Below, piece after piece: positions 27,671 to 38,061 of a DNA stretch of 64,000 nucleotides; the first letter of the stretch is position 1, and each line of letters starts with the position of its first letter. The DNA comes from Gyrodactylus bullatarudis (lineage: Eukaryota > Platyhelminthes > Monogenea > Gyrodactylidea > Gyrodactylidae). Position numbers and translations under genes: made by a program. The DNA lies in the NCBI GenBank assembly GCA_012064415.1, contig SSNU01000317.1, forward strand, positions 225,081 to 289,080. The letters run 5' to 3'. Under the pieces are notes generated by a model, which saw only the letters and a list, made by a program, of their open reading frames with translations, was not told the DNA's origin and did no database searches.

Positions 27671-28138
27671 GTATTTGAAACTAAGTTTTTCTGCAAATAT
27701 CTATGATGAAATTTACTTAAATCTTTTAGATTTCTCTACTGAGACTTCTACCATAAATTAGTTGTACCAGATTCTATCATTTTTCTTCCATTAATGGAAG
27801 TTATACCATGAAAAGCCAAATAGTGTATTGCATGTAGTTGAAGAGAAAAAATTTTCCATTCTGTGTTATAAGAAATGTATAGCCTATCAGATTTCGTTTG
27901 CTGATGTTTTATGCATGTATATTCCCAATATACCATGTATATACGGATTAATTTGCGTAAATTCCAAGAATTTAATGTTCCCTGAGTTTTAGAACCGGCT
28001 GTACATATAAAAAAGATTTTTTATTTGATAAAATTAGTAAAATAGTTATGTGTATCTGGTACAAAATTTGCAGTAATATTCACAATCTTTGAGATTTTCT
28101 GGTTTTTAAAAACGTTAAAATTTAATTGGAAGCTCTGT

Positions 28139-28372
28139 TTGAGAGGGTGCAGGGTAGTCGATAGTATTGTAAAACCTCTTGAGGAGCGTACAGATGATAA
28201 CAGCGATAAGGAGGAGGTGGAATCTTGTGCTGTAGAAGAGGCAATTCTTCTCATCCAAATAGGATGGAGATTTGATCTGTTAAATAGCTTTTTGTACGAG
28301 TATGGTCCAAAAAAAAGAACGGAGGAACTGATACTGCAGAGTTTCAATTTTTTAAATCGTCCCCACTGGTAG
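28139..28372 (+). CDS. Unassigned 77-codon ORF inside the element nest
   Basis: An acidic frame (EERTDDNSDKEEVESC) with a less AT-rich composition than its surroundings. It overlaps an open frame on the other strand (28021-28347). It could be a fragment of an element-encoded protein or a captured gene piece. I cannot assign a family and would not be surprised if it is not translated. Confidence 0.2.
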   Translation: MRGCRVVDSIVKPLEERTDDNSDKEEVESCAVEEAILLIQIGWRFDLLNSFLYEYGPKKRTEELILQSFNFLNRPHW

Positions 28373-28683
28373 GTTACATAACAACGAAGCTCCCTAATCG
28401 AGATGGGGCAGAATACATTGTTTGCACGATTTGATTCTAAGGGACTTAAGGATGGTTACTGCATGAACTGAGGTGTCAAGATTATTATTATAATTGAGTA
28501 ATTGAGTCCAAGCCTTGGACTCCAAGGTCCTTTATCTGACCAATAATTATAAGGCAAGAAGATTTGGCTCCAGTTGAATGCTGAAGACAGAGAATATTAG
28601 TTCTGAGATAATTAGTATCATTATTTATTTTGTTTGTTGGGAAAGAACTGCCGAGCTTCTTCGAAAATATTTTTAGTTTCAAA

Positions 28684-29447
28684 TTTGAAACTAAAAATTA
28701 TTTATTTTGTTTTCTTCATCAGTATCAAAAGATGAAATAATTTCAGAAACAGTATAATTGACCAATACAATATATCCTTTCATTTACAGTATTAATGATT
28801 ATGAAAATTTACTGACTCAGTAATACTGAGTATTAAATACTCGTTTCACGTTATTTTTTCAAAAGATTTTTACCATACTACTACAGTCAATTTCACACAT
28901 GACGAGGCGATTATCCTCTCTGCCCTTCAGGGGAGAAACTAATTTAGGACCAAAATAATGAAACGAACAATGTTCAGAAGGAAAGTCGATTCTCATTGGT
29001 CGTTGGAATGAAGTAATATTATTGGCTAACCGGCAATATTTTGCAATTTGAGATTAGTTATACTAGTTAGTAATTATAATTCCAGTGCAACCAACTCAAT
29101 AATATTTGAAGCCATGTTTTATTTGATAGATTTAACAAATCATATTCCTTTATAGATTCTTCCGCTTAGTATTATAAAGTTAATTTTTTGCTGTTTGAAT
29201 TTCTCACTATCCAATGCATAAAGCTCTATAATAATACAGTCCATATTGTTCTTCACAAAAATTTCTAATCTCAAAATATTGTCAAGTTGAGATTGGAAAA
29301 ATATTAGTAGTATGGTAAAAATCTTTTGAAAAAATAACATGAAATGATACTGAGTCAGTAAATTTTCATAATCATTGATACTGTAAGTAACAGGATATAT
29401 TGGTCAATTATACTGTTTCTGAAATTATTTCATCTATTGATAAAAAT
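28684..29447. repeat. Foldback repeat
   Basis: Arms of roughly 150-200 bases (28684-28890 and 29290-29447) are inverted copies sharing GATGAAATAATTTCAGAAAC and AAAAGATTTTTACCATACTA. The central part holds an ATTGG-rich stretch (about 28997-29030) similar to the one in the neighbouring TIR element. Confidence 0.65.
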
Positions 29448-29547
29448 TAAAAATAAATTATGATACTGTAAGTGTAAAAAAAATCGGTCTATTATACTCT
29501 AACTGAAATAAACGAAGAAAATGATATTGCAAGTGTAAATTTCTCTA

Positions 29548-30331
29548 ATTTAGAATTATCTACGAACTTTTGAGACTTATTAAATTTCATATTAATCTTG
29601 ATTTTTTTCGCTGTAAGTAGTATTCTTATGGCCTGGAGTCGATAGAGTTAAAGTAAGAATTTAATATTTTTTAAATAAATTTTTTTCATATATTTAATTC
29701 ATTTTAATCTTTCCAGGATTTTGATAATTACAAGAAATATAACAGTCTCAGTTTTTGATGAGTTTTCCAGGGAAAATTTAGAGGGTTAAAAGGGGTTTCC
29801 TTGTGCAGTTGATTGTATTTACAAGAAGCTTTCCTGATGGTCGTTAGTCAAAATATATTTAATAAATACATTGTCATTTATAAATAAGAACGAGATTTTA
29901 TCTGAGCATACAAAAAATGATCAGTTAGAGTGTGCTGTACACAGGATTGTATAAGATGACGTATATTTTTTTCAAGGAAGGATATTTTATAAATAATTTT
30001 CTGTAATAATAATAATGCGAATAGTATGATAAATTATAAATTTTTATGAAAGAAAAAAAATGAAAAATATACAGCCACTCTCTCTATATATTCACAGAAC
30101 TAATGATGACAAATAAATGATGGAAATTCTTGTGATAATAAGTAATATCTATATATATATAAAGATAAAAATGGTGAAATAACTTGTGTTATACAATTAA
30201 AATTGTTGTTTCAGTTTCCTTATAAAAAATCTGTCTTTTTGATAATTCCTGTTAGACTTTACACAGTGATTTTATTTGAAAAGGGTACCGTTGTTTTTCA
30301 AATTTGGAATGAATTTACGAAAGGATTGTTT
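29548..30331. other. Spacer / zinc-finger gene 3' UTR
   Basis: AT-rich, with no gene recognised. The right part should contain the 3' UTR of the minus-strand zinc-finger gene. Confidence 0.45.
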
Positions 30332-33300
30332 TCAGACGGATGTAGAACCTGATGTAGACTGTGCTTGAACTAAAATTTAAAAAAAGAAAGAGTTAATGGC
30401 CATGTTTCTGGTCCAGAAACGATAAAAAACTTTGCTCAATATTATTAAATTACAAGTTCATCAAATAATGATTGAACAATGTAGCTAACGTGGCAGAGTG
30501 GAATACATCCCATAGGCCAAGTGTATTCTAAATAATTTAAATATCAATTAGCAGAGCAATTCCTGCTAATTCGTACTAAAAATTTCATGACTCATATTAT
30601 ATTATTTTCATTCATAATTTTTTAACGTATTTTTCCCACCTGCATTCAAGTAGAGAATTTCACGTTTTTTTCTAAAAGCAAAGATATTTTCAATCTTTAG
30701 AAATAAATCATAAAATACTAGAAAATTATGAAATTCTCCATTTGAATGAATTACGAATTAGCTACATAACATATGAATCCTGCAAGTTTGTGAAACTAAC
30801 TGGTTGATCCAGAGCTATTGGCAAGAGATGTGAACCAAGCTTGAGTTGTAACATCATTGTTAACATCATTTGATTGTTGAATGTTATTGGGAAGTAAGGA
30901 AACCATCATTGTAGCATTTTGGTTGATCAACTGATTTGATTGTAAAATCTGATGGATGCTGGCCAGATTGGCTGCTGTGCCAGATAGAATTAGAGTACTT
31001 CCTATCACATAAATAAATAATTAGTCTTTATTATTCTAATTGGTAATAACATAAAAATATATTTAAAAAGAGACTATATGCTCTATAGATTTCAATTTCA
31101 AGGAGGACGGAACCTATGAAATTGTTGATTTAATTTGAAAAGAGATAAAATAAAAACAGAGCGTTCTTAAATCATATGCGAGTATTGATTATAATTTATA
31201 ATCAACGTAGAAAAGAAATGAAGAACAAGTTCAATTGCTAACATGTCAACAAAGTCAAGTCTTTCTTTATTCATTTAAATACTTAGAACAGTATTAAATC
31301 TCTTTGATTTAATTTAAATTTTATAGGGGACTGGATTAGATTAAAATAAAAATATCTACTAGTAAGTATGCTCGGATTAAAATAATAAGTTTTGACTAGG
31401 GAATCTATATATAGTGAGAATTAGGTTTTTTAATTACCATTAGTAACATTGATCAGTTGCTGTTGCTGGGTTTGTTGTTGATTTTGCGTCGATATGTTGT
31501 TACCATCTCGGGAAGAAGTACTACTCGAGTTTGGTAATGCTGCTGCGAGGATAATCTGACCATTCTGAGTAGTTTGCAAGTGACCAGATTGATTAGTTGT
31601 TGATGCAAGGGGTATATAGGTGATATGATTTTGTGCTGATTGCTGTTGCTGCTGCGTCTGAGATGATTGGGAGGGATTTGGTGGATTGGAATTTGTCAAA
31701 TGCTGAAGTTGAAGGACTTGGTTGGTTCCTTGGAAAGAGTCTGCTCCAGTCTAAAGTAAGAGTTAGATTAATTTTCAATGATAGTTTGATGATAAAATTG
31801 ACGAGTAAAATTTGAAGAAATACCTAACAGATTGAAATTTACAAGTTGAACTCATAGAAAGAAATTACTAAAAATTAAAAAAAAAATTGTTGACATTACT
31901 TCAAGGGATTCTTTTTCGCAATCATGAGTATCTTATCTATCTGTGATTGGCAAAGAGATGAGAATTCCCAAATAAAATCTATAACTTTTCTAACAGATTC
32001 ATGAAGAATTAAAAGAATGCAAAGATGTTAATTAAAGATGAACTCTTACGATACTTCTGTGAAAGATAAGAAAAATTTTTTTAGTAAAATATTTTTCTTC
32101 TACTAATTTAAGATGATTAGATTTTCTTACGTGATCGGTTAAGTAGACTGTTTCAGTATTCAACTGATGAGCATTTCCAGATGTATCAAATAAAATGGAA
32201 GGTTTTTGAGTGACATCTGAAATTCCCCCAGTTGTGCCAGTCCCATTTGTCAGTATGGTAAACATGGCAGGTTGAAATTGGCCTTGCTGTTGTTGAGTTT
32301 GTTGGGCAAATTGATTTAAAAGATCATTCGTTTGTTGCTGTTGTTGGGATTGCTGTTCAGATATTGACAGGTCTTGTCCAGTGGATTTGACTGACTCAGA
32401 AGAATTAGCTGTGCCTGCTGTAATAATCAATATTGTTAATCAAATAATCAAAAATGTTTTAAAAATTTATTTATCCTCCTAATTTACCAAAAAAAAATTT
32501 GTCTGATTATCTTCAGAATGTAACTTGAAATATTACTCACGTAGGATAGATTCGTCTTCCCCCTTTATTCCAAGAATTGAAGTGAGTTTATCTTGAAGAG
32601 ATGCATCAGAAGAGGTGTTTGCTGTTAAATGACTGCTGAGAAGTGCATTCGAGGCAGCAGCATATAGAGTACCATTGTGAGCAGTAAATAGTTGTTGAGT
32701 TAATTGAGAATCATTTCCCAATATTGTTAATCCATTGGTATTTATAATCGGTATTTGAGTTGTTGTCGGATTCGGGTTAGTTACAATAAGGGCACGGCCA
32801 TCTGATGTCTGAAGAATCTTTGCACCAAGAAGTAGCTCTTCGGTCAGGGCACCATTTAGACCTATAAAAGATACATTGTCAGGTAAATCAAGCTCTAGAG
32901 TGGTTATATGATAAAAAAATTTAAGATTTTTCTGCATTTGTGCTGAGTTAAATCCATAGACTAAGAATGATTCTTGGAGATATTGTTAAAAGTGACAATT
33001 ATGTCACAAGTTAAGAATTTCAATAAAATTTTTGAAACTATTTCGACTATAGATAAAAAGTTTTCTAATGAATAATGAAAATGACAAGTTAATTGATGTT
33101 GAATTTGATAGTTTTTTTTACTAAAATTCGATTGTTATAAATAATTTCTTAGGAAAACCTCAAGAAGAATACGACATGTATTTGAAATATTGCGGGAGTA
33201 AAAATTTTATTTATCAGGGTAATCTTAATGTTTTTTTTATTTTAATCTTAATTTTTCTTCAAGTGATGAATTCTATTATCAGAGTTATTAGCCAGAACTT

Positions 33301-34827
33301 CTGGCCCAGAAGAGAACATTGTCAAGTAGCAAGTGAAAAAGGTTAATAGATTTTACAAGGGATAAAAAAAGAAAATTCTAATTAAAGTTATACTTACCAA
33401 ATGAAGATGCATCTATTATAATGTTGCCAGCATCATCGACCAATAATTGCGTTTCAGTATCTGTCTGAAACTCCAGATTGGCTCCATTAAGATTGTTTAG
33501 GGTCGCAATATTGACAGAATTGACTTTTGATCCTGGTCCACTTTTTCGAGACTTTTTTTGAGCCTTTAAATTATGGGTGATGTTATTTTGTTTAATTTCA
33601 ACGCTGCAGGAAATGTTCTTAGAATCTGACTGATTCTTGTGGAGTTGCTTTGAATGACGTCGTAAATTGGAAATACAAGCAAAAGACATGTCACAAATAT
33701 CACAGACATATGGACGATCACCAGTGTGAATTCGAATATGGGCAGAAAGGTGATGGGGTTGACTGAATCTTCGATGACACACGTTACATTGAAATGGACG
33801 CTCACCGGTGTGTACACGCATGTGAACAGTTAGGCGGGCAGCACGAGGAAATCCTTTTGAACAAATTGTACAGACAAATGGTCGCTCGCCAGTATGACGC
33901 TTAATATGCTCATTATAAACAGCTGGTTGGCTAAAAGTTTTATCACATACATTGCACCGATATGGACGTTCACCTAATACAGAAATGTTGTTTAATCACA
34001 GATATTTAAGAGAATACACCAGTTTAAGATGATATTTACACAATGGAATATCGTGGACTTTTTGATATTTTTTTATCTTTAAAAATTTTTTTTCCCAAAT
34101 TATCAATAACGCAAATTCAAATGGCCGTCAGAAGAAGATTAAGAAAGAATAATATTTATGATCATAATGATATTATATGGGATGAAATTCCACCAACTAA
34201 TAATTTTAATTTTTCTGATATTTTTATAATAATAGAATAACTCACCAGTGTGAATTCTCTTGTGACGATTCATATTGGGCCAGTCGTTGAAATGTCTTCC
34301 ACAATAACAACATTGATAAGGCTTTTCCCCAGTATGAATCCTCTTGTGTTTTTCAAGGTAACGCATTATTCGAAATTCTTTGTTACAAATGTTACATCGA
34401 TAAGGACCTGAAGAGAGTACAGGAGTTGTGTTAACAAAAATGCTATCGGATAATAGACTATCATCCTTATTATCAGATTCCTGTGTAAATTCATCCTCAT
34501 TTTCAGTACCCATAGGGAGATTTATAATGGTAGCATTGTCAAATGGTTTCAATTCATCCTCATCAGCATCAAGGATTTTTTCTAACTGTTCTATTTGTTC
34601 ATCGAGTTCTTCCATTTTTCTGTTCTTTTTCGGAGTCGATATCAATGAAGAATTTGAGAAATCTTTTAGATTGTCCATTTGAAGAGTTTGAAGATCACTC
34701 GATTTCTTTATATCAAAATCCTCTTGGTGCATGTTCAACTCCTCTAGATTGGCATGCATATTAATACCAGTCTCGAGATTCTAGAAATATAGAGGATATT
34801 TCATTTAGCAAGTTAGCTTACGTTCAT
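30332..34827 (-). CDS. Six-finger C2H2 zinc-finger protein with Gln-rich tail
   Basis: Minus-strand exons 34827-34822, 34780-34246, 33973-33398, 32861-32541, 32417-32131, 31750-31438, 31001-30801 and 30369-30332 join in frame (2277 bases, 758 residues). An acidic N-terminus with a short coiled-coil-like stretch (EELDEQIEQLEKIL) precedes six tandem C2H2 fingers at about 129-300, joined by TGEKP-type linkers (HTGEKPY, HTGERPF, HTGDRPY). The remainder is rich in Gln, Asn, Thr and Ser with poly-Gln runs, like transactivation regions. It is probably a nuclear DNA-binding regulator; target and orthologue unknown. The first exon (ATGAAC, then a 41-base intron) is a guess from phase. The 32861 acceptor could instead lie 33 bases upstream. 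Reading on past 30801 gives an alternative stop (TAG, 30798-30796) six residues later. Confidence 0.8.
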
Positions 34828-35085
34828 TATTACATTGAATAGTTAGAAATATTGTTAGAATATCACCTATAGTAGAATATTTCTTAGTAAGTTCAATGAA
34901 AAACTTTAAGTAGATTAGAATGAATTCTTATGATTTATTTTGACATAAATATTTGATACAGATTGATCAAAAAGATATCAAGTTAGCATCTGGAGATTTT
35001 TATTCAAACTTTACGATGAACTAAAAGTAACCGGCTAAATTTGGGTTTTTTAAATTTTTTAGAAACAGCTTAAAATTGAAAAAAT

Positions 35086-35658
35086 ATGGAAGGGAATGTT
35101 ATTTTCATCCAAATCGATATTCAAGAAAAATTTCGTCCAGCGATCAAAGGATTTAATAGTGTTGTCGAAAGGGCTTCACGGTTAGCGCAAATTGCAAAGA
35201 TACTCAACTGTAAAATTGTATTTACAGAACAATATTCTAAAGGCCTTGGACCAACCGTCAGTGAAATAGATAAAACCAGAGCTAAAATCATTCAAAAGGA
35301 TTCTTTCAATGCATACGGTGACGAGCTTAGAGATTATCTTGCCAAAGAAAAGCCAGACCATATCGTTTTGTATGGAATGGAGACCCATATTTGTGTTTTT
35401 CAGACAGTAACTGAGCTAGCTGCTCTCAACTTCAATGTTTACGTTTTGGCAGATGTTTGTAGTAGTAGAGGCTACTTCAATTCAAGATTACTAATTCATA
35501 CAATGTCTAATATGAAAAACGTTAAAATGATTACGTATGAAACATTAGTTTTCATGCTTGTAAAGTCAAGAAATCATCCAAAATTTAAAGAAATTCAGGA
35601 GATAATTAAAAGTCCCTTATCACCCTGCCCTTTTGAATTGGATTTACAAAGAGTTTGA
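35086..35658 (+). CDS. ISOC2: Isochorismatase-domain hydrolase (ISOC1/2-like)
   Basis: An intron-free frame of 190 residues, close to the usual ISOC2 length. Family features in order: D11 in FIQIDIQEKFRPAI, the TEQYSKGLGPTV block (47-58), K71 in IIQKDSF, and C103 in GMETHICVFQT. These match the Asp-Lys-Cys triad positions of isochorismatase-like cysteine hydrolases. C-terminal blocks ADVCSSRGYF and a KHPKF-like SRNHPKFKEIQEII also fit. The animal proteins' physiological substrate is not settled, so only the family is claimed. It starts 258 bases from the divergent zinc-finger gene and is followed after 117 bases by a co-oriented coiled-coil gene. Confidence 0.88.
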   Translation: MEGNVIFIQIDIQEKFRPAIKGFNSVVERASRLAQIAKILNCKIVFTEQYSKGLGPTVSEIDKTRAKIIQKDSFNAYGDELRDYLAKEKPDHIVLYGMETHICVFQTVTELAALNFNVYVLADVCSSRGYFNSRLLIHTMSNMKNVKMITYETLVFMLVKSRNHPKFKEIQEIIKSPLSPCPFELDLQRV

Positions 35659-35775
35659 TGAACAATTTTTTGCATAATTTATTAATTGTGATTTTTATAC
35701 TTGATTTTCATTCGTGAATAATTTGTTGTCAATAGAGATTCTGAATCATTTAATCGAATAATTTCTTCTGCAAAG

Positions 35776-36414
35776 ATGAAAAATAAAAAATCTAAAATAA
35801 AAGAAAAGGTTAAGAGGAAAAGTCTCTCTGAGTTCAAGATAAAATTTGTAAAAGAGAATATTGAACAAGTACAAGAACACTCCAACACTTTGGAAGAAAA
35901 AATAGTTTTCCTTCGAAAAGTAATTGAAGATCATAATGAGAAAATTGAAAACGAGCTATATGAAAGACAGAAAAATGTTGAGGAAGTTTCCAAAATTGAA
36001 TTATCCAAAGTTATGCGAATGATTGAAGAAGAAACGCAGAACGTAATCAATTTAGAAAGTTCCATGTTAGAGTTGGAACAAATCTATCAGGAATCTGATG
36101 ATCTATTAGATGAAGAAATCTCCAAATACCAAAATGATTTAGACAAAAATCGAGATATTTTCTCAACTAGAGTTCCTATTTTGAAAAGCTCGATTGAAAG
36201 AATTAAAAGTGAAATTAAAAGATTAGAAATCTCTGAAAATGAAATTCTTGAAAATTTAAATCAAAAGAGAGAAAGAATCATTGTTTTTGATGAGATTGAC
36301 ATTGAAAACGAGACGTTCAAAATACTAAAAAATGAAGAGGATCTTGATATCCTAAGAATGAATAGACTTCTTATGTATGAAAATAAAATTCTATCAAAAT
36401 ACCTTGGAAAATAA
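35776..36414 (+). CDS. Coiled-coil protein of unknown function
   Basis: A 212-residue frame: a basic N-terminus (KNKKSKIKEKVKRK) followed by nearly continuous Glu/Lys/Ile/Leu-rich heptad-like sequence from about 20 to 185. No membrane segment or catalytic motif. The composition resembles many cytoskeletal or ciliary coiled-coil proteins, but I cannot name a family. It begins 117 bases after the ISOC2-like stop on the same strand and ends 68 bases from the convergent ROMO1 stop. Confidence 0.75.
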   Translation: MKNKKSKIKEKVKRKSLSEFKIKFVKENIEQVQEHSNTLEEKIVFLRKVIEDHNEKIENELYERQKNVEEVSKIELSKVMRMIEEETQNVINLESSMLELEQIYQESDDLLDEEISKYQNDLDKNRDIFSTRVPILKSSIERIKSEIKRLEISENEILENLNQKRERIIVFDEIDIENETFKILKNEEDLDILRMNRLLMYENKILSKYLGK

Positions 36415-36482
36415 GAATTACTTATGTGATTAAGGAAAATTCTATTGTAATGATTAGTAAAAAATACACTAGACTTGATAAA

Positions 36483-36728
36483 TTAACATCTTATCATTGT
36501 ACCGATTGACATAAACATTCCAAAGGTTCCACCGCCCTGTACCATGCCCTTACCAACTGTAGAAAATAGTTCACGACCTCGAAGACCAAAACGGAGACAA
36601 TTGAAACCACCGAATATTGCTCCTGTCGCCATTCCGATCGAGAAACCCATTAAAAATCCATATTTCATTTTGTCAAAACAACCGGGTTGGTTTGAGCCAG
36701 AATATTGGGGAACAGATGAAACAGGCAT
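36483..36728 (-). CDS. ROMO1: ROMO1/Mgr2 mitochondrial inner-membrane protein
   Basis: An 81-residue frame against 79 in human. Conserved blocks: [57 protein letters not shown] and a terminal Cys. Two glycine-rich membrane hairpins are as expected. The family gates the TIM23 translocase (Mgr2) and is linked to reactive-oxygen control in animals. I chose the ATG at 36728-36726 because it gives MPV like the human protein and lies just after TTATATTTCAG, a likely acceptor of a 5' UTR intron. The earlier in-frame ATG at 36752 would lie in that intron. Confidence 0.9.
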   Translation of the reverse strand: MPVSSVPQYSGSNQPGCFDKMKYGFLMGFSIGMATGAIFGGFNCLRFGLRGRELFSTVGKGMVQGGGTFGMFMSIGTMIRC

Positions 36729-37248
36729 CGCTGAAATATAAGATAGAATCAATATAAACTGAAAAAATTGAGACCGATAAAAATAAATAATAGTTTATTT
36801 GCAAATTATAAAATATATTTAAAATTCAATCGCCAAAAAATCTATTAGAATTATTATAAACGAATTTACGTTAGCATAAGAAAAATCATGATAATATTCA
36901 AAATCGTGACAAATATTCTCATCCTTTTGCATTGCTGAAGAAAATTCTTGATCCTATCAGCTAACTTATTTGTGGAGTATATGTCATTATTTTCTGTGCT
37001 AATGAAGAATTAGAACTACATAAAAGTTACTATTTGAAATTCAAGACACACAAGGAGTTAGCAAGCAGTGTACTAAAATGTCAAATAGAGATTTACCATG
37101 ATATTAAAAATGTTGATATCATTTTTCACTTGAAGAAGGCATTCAACACAACAAACTCTACTGAGAACCCAAGAAATTGTTTAATTGTGAATCAAATGAT
37201 GCATTTTTAAAAGTGTAATCAAATTAAATTTATAAAAATAGCTGACTG
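36729..37248. other. Divergent spacer between ROMO1 and RAB11
   Basis: About 520 bases with no recognised exon. It presumably holds both promoters and the ROMO1 5' UTR exon. Confidence 0.5.
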
Positions 37249-37970
37249 ATGGTAGATAAAGATCAGTACGATTTTCTGTTTAAGAGTAGGTAATTTATCT
37301 TAATATCTTATCTTAATATAAAGTTGTATTGACAGGAGATTCAGGTGTCGGAAAAAGTAATATTTTATCACGTTATACGCGAAATGAATTTATGCAAGAT
37401 TCCAAGGCTACTATAGGAGTTGAATTTGCAACGAAAAGAATAATTGTGGAAGATAAATGTATTGTTGCACAAATATGGGATACAGCTGGTCAGGAGAGAT
37501 ATAGAGCAATTACCTCAGCGTAAATTCACTTTAATTATGTACATGATTAAGATACTATCGTGGTTCGTCAGGGTGTCTCGTTGTTTTTGATATAACCAAA
37601 ACTGAAACATTTCTAAACCTAGATAACTGGATTAAGGAATTGAAAACCCATGCAAATGATAATGTTGCCATAATTTTAATAGGTAATAAGACTGACAATG
37701 GCCAATTCCGTCAAGTCAGCAGAGAAGAGGCATCAACTTATGCATTATCGAAACAAGCACTCTATGTTGAAACATCAGCCCAGAATGGATCCAATATCTC
37801 GGAAGCATTTAATTTGTTAATAAATAGTAATTAAATCTGAATTAATTTTAGAAATCCTACAGACCCATATGGTTAGAGCTTTGGTTCAAGACAAACCAGC
37901 GGAGAAAGCAGTTTTATCAAGTCAACCCATCCCCAGCAAGGAATCGGTAAAATGTTGCCAGTTTAATTGA
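37249..37970 (+). CDS. RAB11: RAB11-type small GTPase with three micro-introns
   Basis: Exons 37249-37285, 37324-37519, 37552-37826 and 37852-37970 join in frame (627 bases, 208 residues; human RAB11 is 216). Introns are 38, 32 and 25 bases, all GT-AG; the 25-base one is required because reading through hits TAG. G-protein motifs: P-loop GDSGVGKS, switch [13 protein letters not shown], switch [17 protein letters not shown], and ETSA. The N-terminus [11 protein letters not shown] and the tail KCCQFN parallel RAB11 (DEYDYLFKVVL, CCQNI); the two cysteines would be prenylated. RAB11 directs recycling-endosome and trans-Golgi traffic. Its 3' end runs into HSP70, whose stop lies 91 bases away on the other strand. 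Confidence 0.93.
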
Positions 37971-38039
37971 TGCCGTTATATTATAAAATTGCACATAACT
38001 CAAGTAATCAATAAGAACGCATTTATAAGTTTATTTACC

Positions 38040-38053
38040 AATAAAATTTTATT
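38040..38053. terminator. Back-to-back poly(A) signals of RAB11 and HSP70
   Basis: AATAAA at 38040-38045 on plus (70 bases after the RAB11 stop) and AATAAA on minus at 38053-38048 (about 9 bases after the HSP70 stop). Cleavage 10-30 bases downstream in each direction would make the two transcripts overlap. A second plus AATAAA lies at 38055-38060. Confidence 0.6.
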
Positions 38054-38061
38054 TAATAAAA

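Larger units (their letters stand above)
26525..29547. mobile_element. Composite nest of inverted-repeat elements
   Basis: Outer inverted repeats of about 85 bases lie at 26528-26612 and 29462-29547 (shared ACTTGCAGTATCATTTTCTT and TAATAGACCGAT blocks). Inside lie three further structures: a hammerhead-bearing inverted repeat (26637-26927), a TIR element (26982-27670) and a foldback (28684-29447). The outer and inner arms share CAGTAT-type subterminal repeats, so the nest may include related copies inserted into one another. Confidence 0.6.

Noticed and set aside
34043..34240. Plus-strand ORF between zinc-finger exons
   Set aside because: Falls in the 272-base intron of the minus-strand zinc-finger gene; no independent support.
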